The notes under the pieces were generated by a model. The model was given only the letters and a program-made list of their open reading frames with translations. It was not told the origin of the DNA and did no database searches. From contig JAUYEQ010000612.1 in NCBI GenBank assembly GCA_030691295.1, positions 1 to 15,460 of the forward strand: a DNA stretch of 15,460 nt, read 5' to 3'. The position numbers and the translations under genes are program-made. Position 1 is the stretch's first letter, and every line of letters begins with the position of its first letter. Below are positions 1-6,545 of this stretch, piece after piece. The DNA is from Bacteroidota bacterium (GTDB lineage: Bacteria; Bacteroidota; Bacteroidia; Bacteroidales; Prolixibacteraceae).

Positions 1-242
1 GTTTCGCGCTTGATTCGGAGGTACTTTTCGATCCATTCCCATTTGCCCAGGTAACCGATGGCAAAACTGCTCATTCCACCCAGCCAGTTTCCGGCTGATG
101 CCACCAGCACTGCCGAAGTTACATCGGTGCCGCTGGCAATCAGATAAGTGAGCAAAGCTTCGGAACTGAAAGGTACGACCGTAGCAGCCAGAAAGCTGGC
201 TAAAAAAAGTCCCCACAGGCCGTAATCGAAAAGTCCTTCCAT
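1..242 (-). CDS. YqaA-family (DedA-like, SNARE-associated) inner-membrane protein, 3' end outside window
   Basis: Only the first 80 codons are present; the gene runs off the left edge. The start is the ATG read at 242-240. The visible protein has a hydrophobic segment (about residues 8-20) followed by VVPFSSEALLTYLIASG, then a second hydrophobic stretch with GNWLGG and the characteristic YLGKWEWIEKYLRI block. That order (small-residue-rich helix, P-x-x-SE, GNWLGG, GKWEWIEKY) is typical of YqaA, a small DedA-superfamily membrane protein. DedA relatives are linked to membrane lipid translocation and envelope homeostasis, but the role of YqaA itself is poorly defined. It is divergent from rbfA and has its own TAnnTTTG box at 273-280. 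The family assignment is firm; the function is not. Confidence 0.88.
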   Translation of the reverse strand, partial: MEGLFDYGLWGLFLASFLAATVVPFSSEALLTYLIASGTDVTSAVLVASAGNWLGGMSSFAIGYLGKWEWIEKYLRIKRE

Positions 243-272
243 ATATTCAAGGCAAAAGGGTTTTATGTGTGG

Positions 273-280
273 CAAACTTA
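273..280 (-). promoter_or_regulatory. Bacteroidota -7 box for the yqaA-type gene
   Basis: Read on the minus strand this is TAAGTTTG, a full match to the Bacteroidota sigma-70 (sigma-ABfr) -7 consensus TAnnTTTG. It lies 31 bases before the ATG at 242, leaving a short leader. I see no clear TTTG -33 element at the usual distance, so it rests on the -7 match and position. Confidence 0.5.
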
Positions 281-334
281 AAAAAAATAAACGATCAGGA
301 TGGCAGCAATACTATTTCGAATCGTTTTGAATTT

Positions 335-365
335 GTAAATTGTCAATTGGTTAATGGTAAATACT
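335..365 (+). repeat. Degenerate 31-bp intergenic repeat, copy A
   Basis: This starts GTAAATTGT and ends GGTAAATACT. It matches copies at 1613-1643 (plus) and 4423-4453 (minus) at roughly 26 of 31 positions in the pairs I aligned by eye. All three copies lie just upstream of a gene start and point the same way relative to that gene. This copy contains the TTG that serves as the probable -33 element of the rbfA promoter. Confidence 0.55.
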
Positions 366-377
366 TAACTACCTTTG
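347..377 (+). promoter_or_regulatory. rbfA promoter (TTG -33 / TACCTTTG -7)
   Basis: The -7 box TACCTTTG at 370-377 fits TAnnTTTG exactly, and a TTG at 347-349 sits 20 bases upstream, the normal spacing for Bacteroidota promoters. The last three bases of the -7 box are the TTG of a possible longer reading frame beginning at 375, so that TTG cannot be the start codon of a transcript initiated here. This supports the ATG at 405. Confidence 0.68.
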
Positions 378-404
378 AACGCTGAAATTTTTAAAATAAA
401 TACG

Positions 405-743
405 ATGGAAACAACACGACAAAATAAAATATCGCGCCTGATCCAGAAGGACATGGCAGACATACTTCAGAAGGAAGGTAAAAACCTGTTTCACAATGTA
501 ATGATTAGTGTTACAAGGGTGAGAATTACTCCCGATCTTTCCATCGCAAGGGTTTACCTGAGCATTTTTCCATCTGAAAAAGGTGAAGCAGTTTTACTTG
601 AAATCAAGAAACTGCATTCAAAATTACGCGGACTTCTTGGGCTGAAAGTTGGCAAACAACTCCGTATCGTACCTCAACTTGATTTCTTTCTCGACGATAG
701 CCTCGATTACATCGACAACATTGACCGGTTGCTCAAAGAATAA
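405..743 (+). CDS. rbfA: Ribosome-binding factor A (RbfA)
   Basis: RbfA is a small cytoplasmic KH-fold protein that binds the 30S precursor and supports late maturation of 16S rRNA. The 112-residue product starts METTRQNKISRLIQKDMADIL, the typical RbfA N-terminus, and continues with VMISVTRVRITPDLSIARVYLSIFP, the conserved beta-strand core. It ends IVPQLDFFLDDSLDYIDNIDRLL, matching the family signature F..D.S......I..LL. The length is normal. The frame can be extended 10 codons upstream to a TTG at 375, but that codon lies in the -7 promoter box and the extension is not family-like, so the ATG at 405 is preferred. It is first in an apparent operon with the methyltransferase (8-base gap). Confidence 0.95.
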   Translation: METTRQNKISRLIQKDMADILQKEGKNLFHNVMISVTRVRITPDLSIARVYLSIFPSEKGEAVLLEIKKLHSKLRGLLGLKVGKQLRIVPQLDFFLDDSLDYIDNIDRLLKE

Positions 744-751
744 TTATACAC

Positions 752-1573
752 ATGCAATACGATCCGATTAAACGTTCGCTGGGAAATGTATTTAACCAGC
801 ATCCGGTTTTACGCAAGTTGTTCTATCAGTTGCTCGACTGGTTGCTGCTCCGTGCCTGGCACATCCGCAAAGAATTGCGCAAACGTACCCATACTTCTCC
901 GGAAGTAAGAACCATTTTAGACGCCGGATCGGGTTTTGGCCAATATACCTACCGCATGGCACGCTGGTTTCCAAAAGCGAAAATCAAAGCAGTCGATATC
1001 AAACCTGAACAAATTGATGATTGCAACCGGTTTATGAAAAAGGTTGGTTTGTCGGATCGTGTAAAGTTTGAACTGGCCGATCTGACTACATTTCAGGAGA
1101 ACGGCAAATACGATTTGGTGCTTTCGGTAGATGTGATGGAACACATTGAAGAAGATGTACTGGTTTTCAAGAATTTTTACGCTTCCATGAAAAAAGGCGG
1201 AATGCTGCTGATTTCAACTCCATCCGATCAGGGCGGATCCGACTCGCACGATCACGACCACGAAGAAGGCGTTCACGGTTTTATTGATGAACATGTGCGC
1301 GACGGTTACAATATTGGCGACATCGAAATCAAACTGAAATCGGTCGGTTTCTCGAAAGTTAAAGCCCGCTATTCATATGGAAATCCGGGGAAAATATCGT
1401 GGAAACTGTCAATGAAATATCCCATTTTGATGTTGGGAGTCAGCAAATTATTTTTCGTAATTCTACCGTTTTACTACCTGATCGTTTATCCTTTTGCCCT
1501 GATCCTGAATTTTTTGGATCTCGGAATAAACCACAAAAGCGGAACTGGATTAATAGTTAAAGCCTGGAAATAA
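752..1573 (+). CDS. Class I SAM-dependent methyltransferase with hydrophobic C-terminus
   Basis: The 273-residue protein carries a Rossmann-type methyltransferase domain. SAM-binding motif I is ILDAGSGFGQY (residues 55-65), the acidic residue after strand 2 is in AVDIKP (D82), and the motif II/post-II region is YDLVLSVDVMEHIEEDV (120-136), as in Methyltransf_11/25-type enzymes. A strongly hydrophobic stretch (about 223-256) predicts membrane anchoring. A His/Asp-rich stretch (HDHDH, about 166-170) lies before the GFIDEHVRDGY segment. The substrate cannot be read from the sequence; a lipid, quinone or other membrane-associated acceptor is possible given the hydrophobic tail, but that is inference. 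It starts 8 bases after rbfA stops, so the two are probably co-transcribed. Confidence 0.85.
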   Translation: MQYDPIKRSLGNVFNQHPVLRKLFYQLLDWLLLRAWHIRKELRKRTHTSPEVRTILDAGSGFGQYTYRMARWFPKAKIKAVDIKPEQIDDCNRFMKKVGLSDRVKFELADLTTFQENGKYDLVLSVDVMEHIEEDVLVFKNFYASMKKGGMLLISTPSDQGGSDSHDHDHEEGVHGFIDEHVRDGYNIGDIEIKLKSVGFSKVKARYSYGNPGKISWKLSMKYPILMLGVSKLFFVILPFYYLIVYPFALILNFLDLGINHKSGTGLIVKAWK

Positions 1574-1612
1574 ATTGGGAAAGGGTCATTTGTCATCGGG
1601 AAAGGTAAAATG

Positions 1613-1643
1613 GTAAATTGTAAATAGATAATTGGTAAATATT
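1613..1643 (+). repeat. Degenerate 31-bp intergenic repeat, copy B
   Basis: This starts GTAAATTGTAAAT and ends GGTAAATATT. It matches the minus-strand copy at 4423-4453 at 26 of 31 positions, with no gaps. It fills the end of the 68-base gap before the permease gene, and its last two bases are the first two of that gene's TTG start codon. A related TAAAATGGTAAAT string precedes it at 1606. Confidence 0.55.
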
Positions 1644-2874
1644 GAAAACAGCCTTCTATATCGCCCGTCGCTACCTGATTTCAAAAAAATCGGTGAATGT
1701 GATCAATATCATTTCCGGAGTTTCGGTTGCGGGCGTTACTGTGGGCACTTTTGCGCTGGTTGTAATTCTTTCGGTTTTCAATGGGCTCGATACCACCATC
1801 AAATCACTGTTTTCTTCGTTCGATCCTGACATAAAAATCAGCGCTGCCATCGGTAAATCGTTTGATATGAATGACGGCAACTTTGACGCCATCAGGCAAA
1901 TGCCCGAAGTTGCATCGGTAACACCTGTGATTGAAGAAGATGCGTTGCTGAGATATGGCGAACGACAGTATTTCGCTACGGTAAAAGGTGTTCCGGTGGA
2001 CTATTCTCAGACTTCAGGATTGGACAGCAGTTTTATTACCGTCGGGGAATTTATCTTGGAAGCCGATCAGATTCCGTTTGCAGTAGTAGGGCAGGGGGTT
2101 GCTTATTTTTTATCGGTAGGATTGAATTTTTCTGATCCGATACACATTTACACCCTGAAAAAAGGCACACGCGGACGACCGTCTCTTCAGACTGCCTTTA
2201 TTCACAGCTCTATTTATGCCTCCGGAATATTTTCCAACCAACAGGAAATTGATTCGAAATACATACTGGTTCCGTTCGCATTTGCCAGTGAGCTGTTCCA
2301 GATGAATGACCGGGTTACTGCCGTTGAAATCGCGTTGAAGGAAGGCGTTTCCGACAAAGATGCGAAGGCTCAAATCGAGTCGGTTCTGGGCAAAAATTTC
2401 GTAGTAAAGACCCAGTTCGAGCAACACGAACTTTTTTACCGCGTCATGGAAACCGAAAAATGGGCCATTTTCCTGATACTCGGTTTTGTGCTGGTAATCG
2501 CGTCGTTCAACATTCTCGGATCGCTTTCAATGCTCATTATCGACAAAAAAGCAGACATCGCCATTCTGCAAAGCATGGGCGCCAACCAGAAACTCATCCG
2601 CACCATTTTCCTGTTCGAAGGCTGGATGATTTCACTGGCCGGAGCCATTTTCGGCTTGATATTCGGTATCCTGATTTGCTGGATTCAGATTGAATTCGGC
2701 ATTCTGAAAATTCCGGGAAATGAAGGCGCCTTCATTTTTTCAAGCTATCCGGTCGAAATCCGCATCACCGATCTGTTGGCCGTTTTTCTGCTTGTTTCCG
2801 GAATCGGCTTTCTGGCCGCCTGGTACCCCATCCGGTTTATTTCAGGCAAGTACCTCGCTAGCCCGATGAAATAA
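1642..2874 (+). CDS. LolC/LolE-type ABC transporter permease (FtsX family)
   Basis: The 410-residue inner-membrane protein has the LolC/E layout. It opens MKTAFYIARRYLISKKSVNVINIIS and has a first membrane helix at about 22-46. A large periplasmic domain (about 50-270) follows, then three C-terminal helices (about 274-300, 326-350, 377-397) with the FtsX-type coupling sequence DKKADIAILQSMGAN between helices 2 and 3. LolC/E proteins extract lipoproteins from the inner membrane for transfer to the outer membrane, working with a LolD ATPase not encoded in this window. The start is a TTG at 1642: the MKTAFYIARRYL opening fits the family, and no in-frame ATG gives a complete first helix. It lies downstream of rbfA and the methyltransferase and converges on pepE with only 3 bases between the stop codons. 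Confidence 0.88.
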   Translation: MKTAFYIARRYLISKKSVNVINIISGVSVAGVTVGTFALVVILSVFNGLDTTIKSLFSSFDPDIKISAAIGKSFDMNDGNFDAIRQMPEVASVTPVIEEDALLRYGERQYFATVKGVPVDYSQTSGLDSSFITVGEFILEADQIPFAVVGQGVAYFLSVGLNFSDPIHIYTLKKGTRGRPSLQTAFIHSSIYASGIFSNQQEIDSKYILVPFAFASELFQMNDRVTAVEIALKEGVSDKDAKAQIESVLGKNFVVKTQFEQHELFYRVMETEKWAIFLILGFVLVIASFNILGSLSMLIIDKKADIAILQSMGANQKLIRTIFLFEGWMISLAGAIFGLIFGILICWIQIEFGILKIPGNEGAFIFSSYPVEIRITDLLAVFLLVSGIGFLAAWYPIRFISGKYLASPMK

Positions 2875-2877
2875 TTC

Positions 2878-3585
2878 CTAACTCAGCAAAAAGCTAAAAT
2901 CCTCGTCAGAACTCAATTCAAAAAAGTCTGCTCCTTTTCTGAAAATACGGGCAGTACGGTTGCCTATCAGGCTCATTTTCTGATCTTCAACCCGCAACAT
3001 GGTTCCTTCGCGCAAACCAACCACGTATAATTCAGGATTCACTTCCAAAAATTCTTCGATCCGTTGCTGACGTGTTTCGCCACCGTGTCCTTCAGGATTG
3101 GCATCGAGATAGTGCGGATTGATCTGAAAAGGAACAAGGCCGATGGTATCAAAACCCAGGGGGTCGATAATCGGCATGTCGTTGGTAGTTCGCAATGTCG
3201 GGCAGGCCACATTCGAGCCGGCGCTCCAGCCAACGAAAGGAACTCCGTTCACAACTTTCTCACGAATCACCTCCATTAGTTTATTTTCATGCATCATTCG
3301 CACCAGTTGCCAGGTATTTCCGCCACCAACCACAATCACTTCGGCATCTTTAACCGCCTGCACCGGATCGCTGAAATGATGAATACTTTTAACCTGATAA
3401 CCTAATTCTGAAAACCGTTCGGCAACCTTTTGCTCGTACAAGTCGAACGAAAAAGTAACTGCCGCATAAGGAATAAACAAAGCGGTAAGCGGTTTATCAC
3501 CCAGGAATTTTTTGATTTCGTGTTTCGGATAATCAAGATAAGCCTCTCCGGGCATGGTTGAATTGCTGATTAATAAAAGTCTCAT
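2878..3585 (-). CDS. pepE: Dipeptidase E (peptidase family S51)
   Basis: PepE is a cytoplasmic serine peptidase that cleaves N-terminal Asp-Xaa dipeptides. The 235-residue sequence has the S51 signatures in order: VIVVGGGNTWQLV (residues 83-95) and the nucleophile elbow VGWSAGSN with Ser121. IIDPLGFDTIGLVPFQINPHYLD follows and carries the probable triad histidine (H158) and an acidic residue at D136. These line up one residue off the known enterobacterial triad (Ser120, Asp135, His157). The length is normal. It starts 11 bases after the outer-membrane-protein gene that ends at 3597 and is probably co-transcribed with it. Its stop lies 3 bases from the convergent permease stop, leaving no room for a terminator between them. 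Confidence 0.93.
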   Translation of the reverse strand: MRLLLISNSTMPGEAYLDYPKHEIKKFLGDKPLTALFIPYAAVTFSFDLYEQKVAERFSELGYQVKSIHHFSDPVQAVKDAEVIVVGGGNTWQLVRMMHENKLMEVIREKVVNGVPFVGWSAGSNVACPTLRTTNDMPIIDPLGFDTIGLVPFQINPHYLDANPEGHGGETRQQRIEEFLEVNPELYVVGLREGTMLRVEDQKMSLIGNRTARIFRKGADFFELSSDEDFSFLLS

Positions 3586-3596
3586 AGTGTATAATA

Positions 3597-4400
3597 TTAA
3601 AATGAAATTAATCTTACTCCAACGGAAAACGGATAAAGGCGTGGTCCGCGGTGGTCTTCGAACATTGGTGTAAAATCGTAGTTGGCAAACAGATTTACCC
3701 AGCGGTAACCAACCCTGACTGTTCCGCCGAAGGTGAAATCGCGAAGGGAATAATCACCGGGAGTTTTAAGTTTTTGCTTTTTGTTGTCGCTGCGGTATTT
3801 CACTTTTGTATGCGAAGATAATCGTCTCCCGACATTTATTCCGGCAGAAAAATACAGGCGATCGGCAACATGTTTCACCGGAACCTGAAATTCTGCCATC
3901 AGCGGAACTTCAATGTAAACGATTGAAAATTTAGATTTTTGGTTGGAATCGAAGAACATCGTTTTCGGCTGAACTTTTCCGAATGCATCTTTTTCAATGG
4001 TGGTTTTGTTGTCGAGGCGGTAACTTTGCAGGCTTAAGCCAATACCGGTAACCAGCCCAACCGTATTACGTGTTGATTGTAATCCCTTCGAATACTGCAG
4101 GATATTCAGGTTGAGCACATTCGACATCAACAGATTGTTGGAAAGAAAATCTTTATCGTCAGCGTCATACATGCTGTAATCAGGCCTTGCAAATCCATTT
4201 ATACCCACTTCAATACCTGCCCAATTTCCGGTAAATTCGTCCTGCCAGTAATTGAATCCTTCGTTTACCAAATCCTGAATGTCAATCAATCCTGAAAGCC
4301 GGCCTGAAGGACTTTGCACGACAATTATTGAATCGTTTTCCTGAGCGATTGCCAGGGAAGCCGTAATAGTTGCCAAAAAAAGGAGAAATATATATTTCAT
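3597..4400 (-). CDS. Outer-membrane beta-barrel protein (OMP_b-brl_2-like), paralogue of the 4589-5455 product
   Basis: The 267-residue protein begins with a signal peptide (MKYIFLLFLATITASLAIA, cleavage probably before QENDS). The rest is alternating hydrophobic strands ending in LYPFSVGVRLISF, an aromatic C-terminus typical of outer-membrane barrels. It aligns over most of its length with its neighbour: W.GIEVGINGFARPDYSMY against W.GVELGFNGFDKPDYSLY, VGLVTGIGLSLQSYR against VGLVSGMGLSFNSYR, and SSHTKVK against GSHTKVK. The family resembles PorT/outer-membrane barrel domains common in Bacteroidota; ligand and function are unknown. A terminator at 4527-4566 separates it from the sigma-factor operon, and a TAnnTTTG box at 4507-4514 probably drives it together with pepE. 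Confidence 0.83.
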   Translation of the reverse strand: MKYIFLLFLATITASLAIAQENDSIIVVQSPSGRLSGLIDIQDLVNEGFNYWQDEFTGNWAGIEVGINGFARPDYSMYDADDKDFLSNNLLMSNVLNLNILQYSKGLQSTRNTVGLVTGIGLSLQSYRLDNKTTIEKDAFGKVQPKTMFFDSNQKSKFSIVYIEVPLMAEFQVPVKHVADRLYFSAGINVGRRLSSHTKVKYRSDNKKQKLKTPGDYSLRDFTFGGTVRVGYRWVNLFANYDFTPMFEDHRGPRLYPFSVGVRLISF

Positions 4401-4422
4401 TGCATGAAGTGCCTATGGTTGA

Positions 4423-4453
4423 ATTATTTACTATTAATCCATTTACAATTTAC
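4423..4453 (-). repeat. Degenerate 31-bp intergenic repeat, copy C
   Basis: Read on the minus strand it starts GTAAATTGTAAATGG and ends AGTAAATAAT. It matches copies A and B closely and lies in the leader of the 4400 gene, 23 bases before its ATG, downstream of the probable -7 box at 4507-4514. It would therefore be transcribed as part of the 5' untranslated region. Confidence 0.55.
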
Positions 4454-4506
4454 GCTGCAGATTAGAGCATTTCAATAGTAGATCGTCAAATTGTCATTTC
4501 GTTTAG

Positions 4507-4514
4507 CAAAGTTA
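4507..4514 (-). promoter_or_regulatory. Bacteroidota -7 box for the outer-membrane-protein/pepE pair
   Basis: On the minus strand this is TAACTTTG, an exact TAnnTTTG match, placed just after the terminator of the preceding operon and about 107 bases before the ATG at 4400. No convincing TTTG -33 element is visible; a T-rich run from the terminator occupies that position. Placement after a terminator supports a fresh transcription start. Confidence 0.52.
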
Positions 4515-4526
4515 GTCAATCAAAAT

Positions 4527-4566
4527 GAAAAAAAAAGGAGCTTATCGGTTTGATAAACTCCCTTTA
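4527..4566 (-). terminator. Rho-independent terminator after the ECF sigma/OMP operon
   Basis: On the minus strand a stem (arms 4552-4565 and 4534-4546, GAGTTTATC pairing with GATAAGCTC, one mismatch, extended by AAAGG/CCTTT) with a 5-base loop leads into nine T residues. It lies 23 bases after the stop of the 4589-5455 gene, which fits termination of the transcript coming from the sigma factor at 7027. Confidence 0.82.
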
Positions 4567-4588
4567 CTGTTTGTGAACTATTTGCTGT

Positions 4589-5455
4589 TTAATCTAAAAA
4601 ACTGATTCCTATTGTGAAAGGTGTAAGTTCCGGTCCTTTACCAGCCTGAAATAATGGGGTTAGGCTGTAAGTTGCAAACAAACTGACATCTTTGTATCCA
4701 ACCCTGGCCGTTGCGGCATATTTAAACTGATTAATATTGAACCCGCTTCGGTCTTTGTCTTTGATATCTCCGTGTTTTACTTTGGTATGCGAACCGAGTT
4801 TTACACCGCCAACCAGTCCGGCATTGACGAATAACCGGCCTTCATTTTGGTTCACAGGAATCTGAAATTCGAGCAGCAGTGGAACATTCAGGTACGAAAC
4901 TGCCAGTTTTGTCTTCGATAGATTGTCGTAATCTAAAAGCACGGCTTCTGTCATTTGCGGGCCTTTAACGAGTGTGTATGGATTTTCGAACCGGTAACTG
5001 TTAAAGCTTAAACCCATTCCTGAAACCAGTCCGACGAACGATTTTGCAAGGCCAATGTTCAACTCGTAAAAGTTAAGATTGAATTCCATCGACTTGCCCT
5101 GATTTAATTCCATGAACTCGTTGCCGTTGTAAAGGCTGTAATCCGGTTTGTCGAACCCGTTAAATCCCAATTCAACACCTTCCCAGTGACCGTTAAATTT
5201 TCCAGTTTTGTCTTTTTTGTGCTTGTCTTTGCCCCAACGTACTTCCGTTCCGTCTTCGTTGTCGATAACTTTCACGTCCTTTTTTCCAATACGGACAATG
5301 GTTGTATCCTGATCTGCCGATAGCTTTATGGTATCTGCTGAAAATGCGAATTCAGCTGAAATATCTGATGGTTTTACATCGGCGGCTATTTCCTGAGCCA
5401 TCAAATTCAGGATAAATGCAGTGGTTAAAATTAAAGTGATAAAAATTGTTTTCAT
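4589..5455 (-). CDS. Outer-membrane beta-barrel protein in ECF sigma operon
   Basis: The 288-residue protein starts MKTIFITLILTTAFILNLMA|QEIAA, a clear signal peptide. A short acidic/lysine-rich linker (KDVKVIDNEDGTEVRWGKDKHKKDKTGK) precedes a beta-barrel domain similar to the 3597-4400 product, ending ELTPFTIGISFLD. The frame stays open upstream to an ATG at 5515, which would add 20 residues (MAVTFQNTSPSYRQILNITA) before the signal peptide. The ATG at 5455 is preferred because it puts the signal at the N-terminus. It lies 61 bases after the anti-sigma-like gene, in the same direction, and is followed by a terminator. It is the likely target or sensor partner of this sigma/anti-sigma pair, by position only. 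Confidence 0.82.
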   Translation of the reverse strand: MKTIFITLILTTAFILNLMAQEIAADVKPSDISAEFAFSADTIKLSADQDTTIVRIGKKDVKVIDNEDGTEVRWGKDKHKKDKTGKFNGHWEGVELGFNGFDKPDYSLYNGNEFMELNQGKSMEFNLNFYELNIGLAKSFVGLVSGMGLSFNSYRFENPYTLVKGPQMTEAVLLDYDNLSKTKLAVSYLNVPLLLEFQIPVNQNEGRLFVNAGLVGGVKLGSHTKVKHGDIKDKDRSGFNINQFKYAATARVGYKDVSLFATYSLTPLFQAGKGPELTPFTIGISFLD

Positions 5456-5515
5456 GGCTGTAATGTTTAAAATTTGCCTGTATGACGGCGAGGTATTTTG
5501 AAATGTTACAGCCAT
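5454..5515 (-). promoter_or_regulatory. 10-bp perfect inverted repeat spanning the start of the outer-membrane-protein gene
   Basis: ATGGCTGTAA (plus strand 5454-5463) is exactly complementary to TTACAGCCAT (5506-5515), with a 42-base loop; a few further pairs are possible after a two-base mismatch. In the minus-strand transcript the 3' arm runs into the ATG at 5455 and includes its first two bases. The 5' arm contains the alternative ATG at 5515. A folded leader would hide the preferred start codon. Regulation is inferred from geometry only. Confidence 0.45.
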
Positions 5516-5516
5516 T

Positions 5517-6545
5517 TTATTTTTTTTCCAAAGGAATTGAAAAAGCCATTAAGCGACTTTCAAATTCGAGGCTCGAAACTTTACCATCTTTTAAATTGTA
5601 TCCAATCCGGTCGCCTGAAAGTTCAGAAGCAACATTCAGCCCGGTTCGAAAAATACGCTGAACCGAATTTAAACCTTCATTGCCTATTTTTTTTGCACGG
5701 CTTGCCAGAAATTCATCGATGGTCAGGATGCGCGGATCATTGATTTTCTCCACATTGATTTCATGCGAAACTGCCAATTGTGTTTCAACAGTTTCTGATT
5801 CCAGCATGGCCAGAATTGGCGAAATTTTATTTAGTTCCGTTAAATCCCGCTCCTGAAAAATCATTTCTACTTCGGAATTTTGTACCGGTTTGTCATTGGT
5901 TTGTTGCTGAACAATGGCTGGCTTTTGGCTGACTTTCGACGTGTTTTGCGCAATCTCGGGTTTCTGAATTATTTTCTCAGGCGCTATTTCGGCAAGTTTC
6001 GTTTCAGGTTTCACCGAAGCAATTTCAGGAATAACGCTTGTCCCTACTTTTTGACTGCCGGGTTGAAACAAGGAATTAATTCCCCATATCAGTACAACCA
6101 CGGCAGCAGCGCGGGTGATCCAGTTCAATGCGATAATTGTACCCGACTTCCGGTATAATTTCTGTTTCTGCGGAAATTTGATATCAGTATCTGCAATCAA
6201 ACGGGTTTTACCGAACAAATTATATTCCTTCTGCAACTCAGGATGAGCGGCAATATACGTTTCAAACGATTCCCGCTCATCATCTTTCAGATCACCTTCC
6301 ATGTAAGCAATCGTTTTCATCTCGAATGCCGGCTTTTCATCGTGTTCCGATTTATACAAATGCTGTTTGCCCGAAAAAGCAACTTGTTCTTGAGGTAAAT
6401 GAATATTATCGAATAGTTGTAATTCTTCCTTCAGATCGGGATTCTGTTCCAGAAAATCCAGGAACTGATCGATCATGGTTTCTTCAAGGTTACCTTCGAG
6501 GTAATCCAGAAAAAACGGTTCGTAATTGTCTCTGGTTATCTTCAT
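5517..6545 (-). CDS. Membrane-anchored anti-sigma-factor-like protein with duplicated N-terminal domain
   Basis: The 342-residue protein has a cytoplasmic N-terminus, one membrane helix (about 142-160, TRAAAVVVLIWGINSLF) and a Gln/Lys/Glu-rich low-complexity periplasmic region (about 161-240) with a more ordered C-terminus. The N-terminus is two copies of one module. Residues 12-65 (LDYLEGNL...FLEQNPDLKEE...LYK) resemble residues 79-132 (IAYMEGDL...YIAAHPELQKE...LYR). This EGxL...NPEL pattern is common in Bacteroidota anti-sigma-like proteins. It lacks FecR and DUF4974 domains. Its ATG overlaps the sigma-factor stop by 4 bases (6542-6545), so translation is probably coupled, as expected for a sigma/anti-sigma pair. 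Anti-sigma function is inferred from architecture and coupling. Confidence 0.75.
   Translation of the reverse strand: MKITRDNYEPFFLDYLEGNLEETMIDQFLDFLEQNPDLKEELQLFDNIHLPQEQVAFSGKQHLYKSEHDEKPAFEMKTIAYMEGDLKDDERESFETYIAAHPELQKEYNLFGKTRLIADTDIKFPQKQKLYRKSGTIIALNWITRAAAVVVLIWGINSLFQPGSQKVGTSVIPEIASVKPETKLAEIAPEKIIQKPEIAQNTSKVSQKPAIVQQQTNDKPVQNSEVEMIFQERDLTELNKISPILAMLESETVETQLAVSHEINVEKINDPRILTIDEFLASRAKKIGNEGLNSVQRIFRTGLNVASELSGDRIGYNLKDGKVSSLEFESRLMAFSIPLEKK

Noticed and set aside
4385..4398. 14-bp palindrome GAAATATATATTTC at the start of the outer-membrane-protein gene
   Set aside because: It is a low-complexity AT run mostly inside the first codons (MKYIF), explained by coding for the signal peptide.
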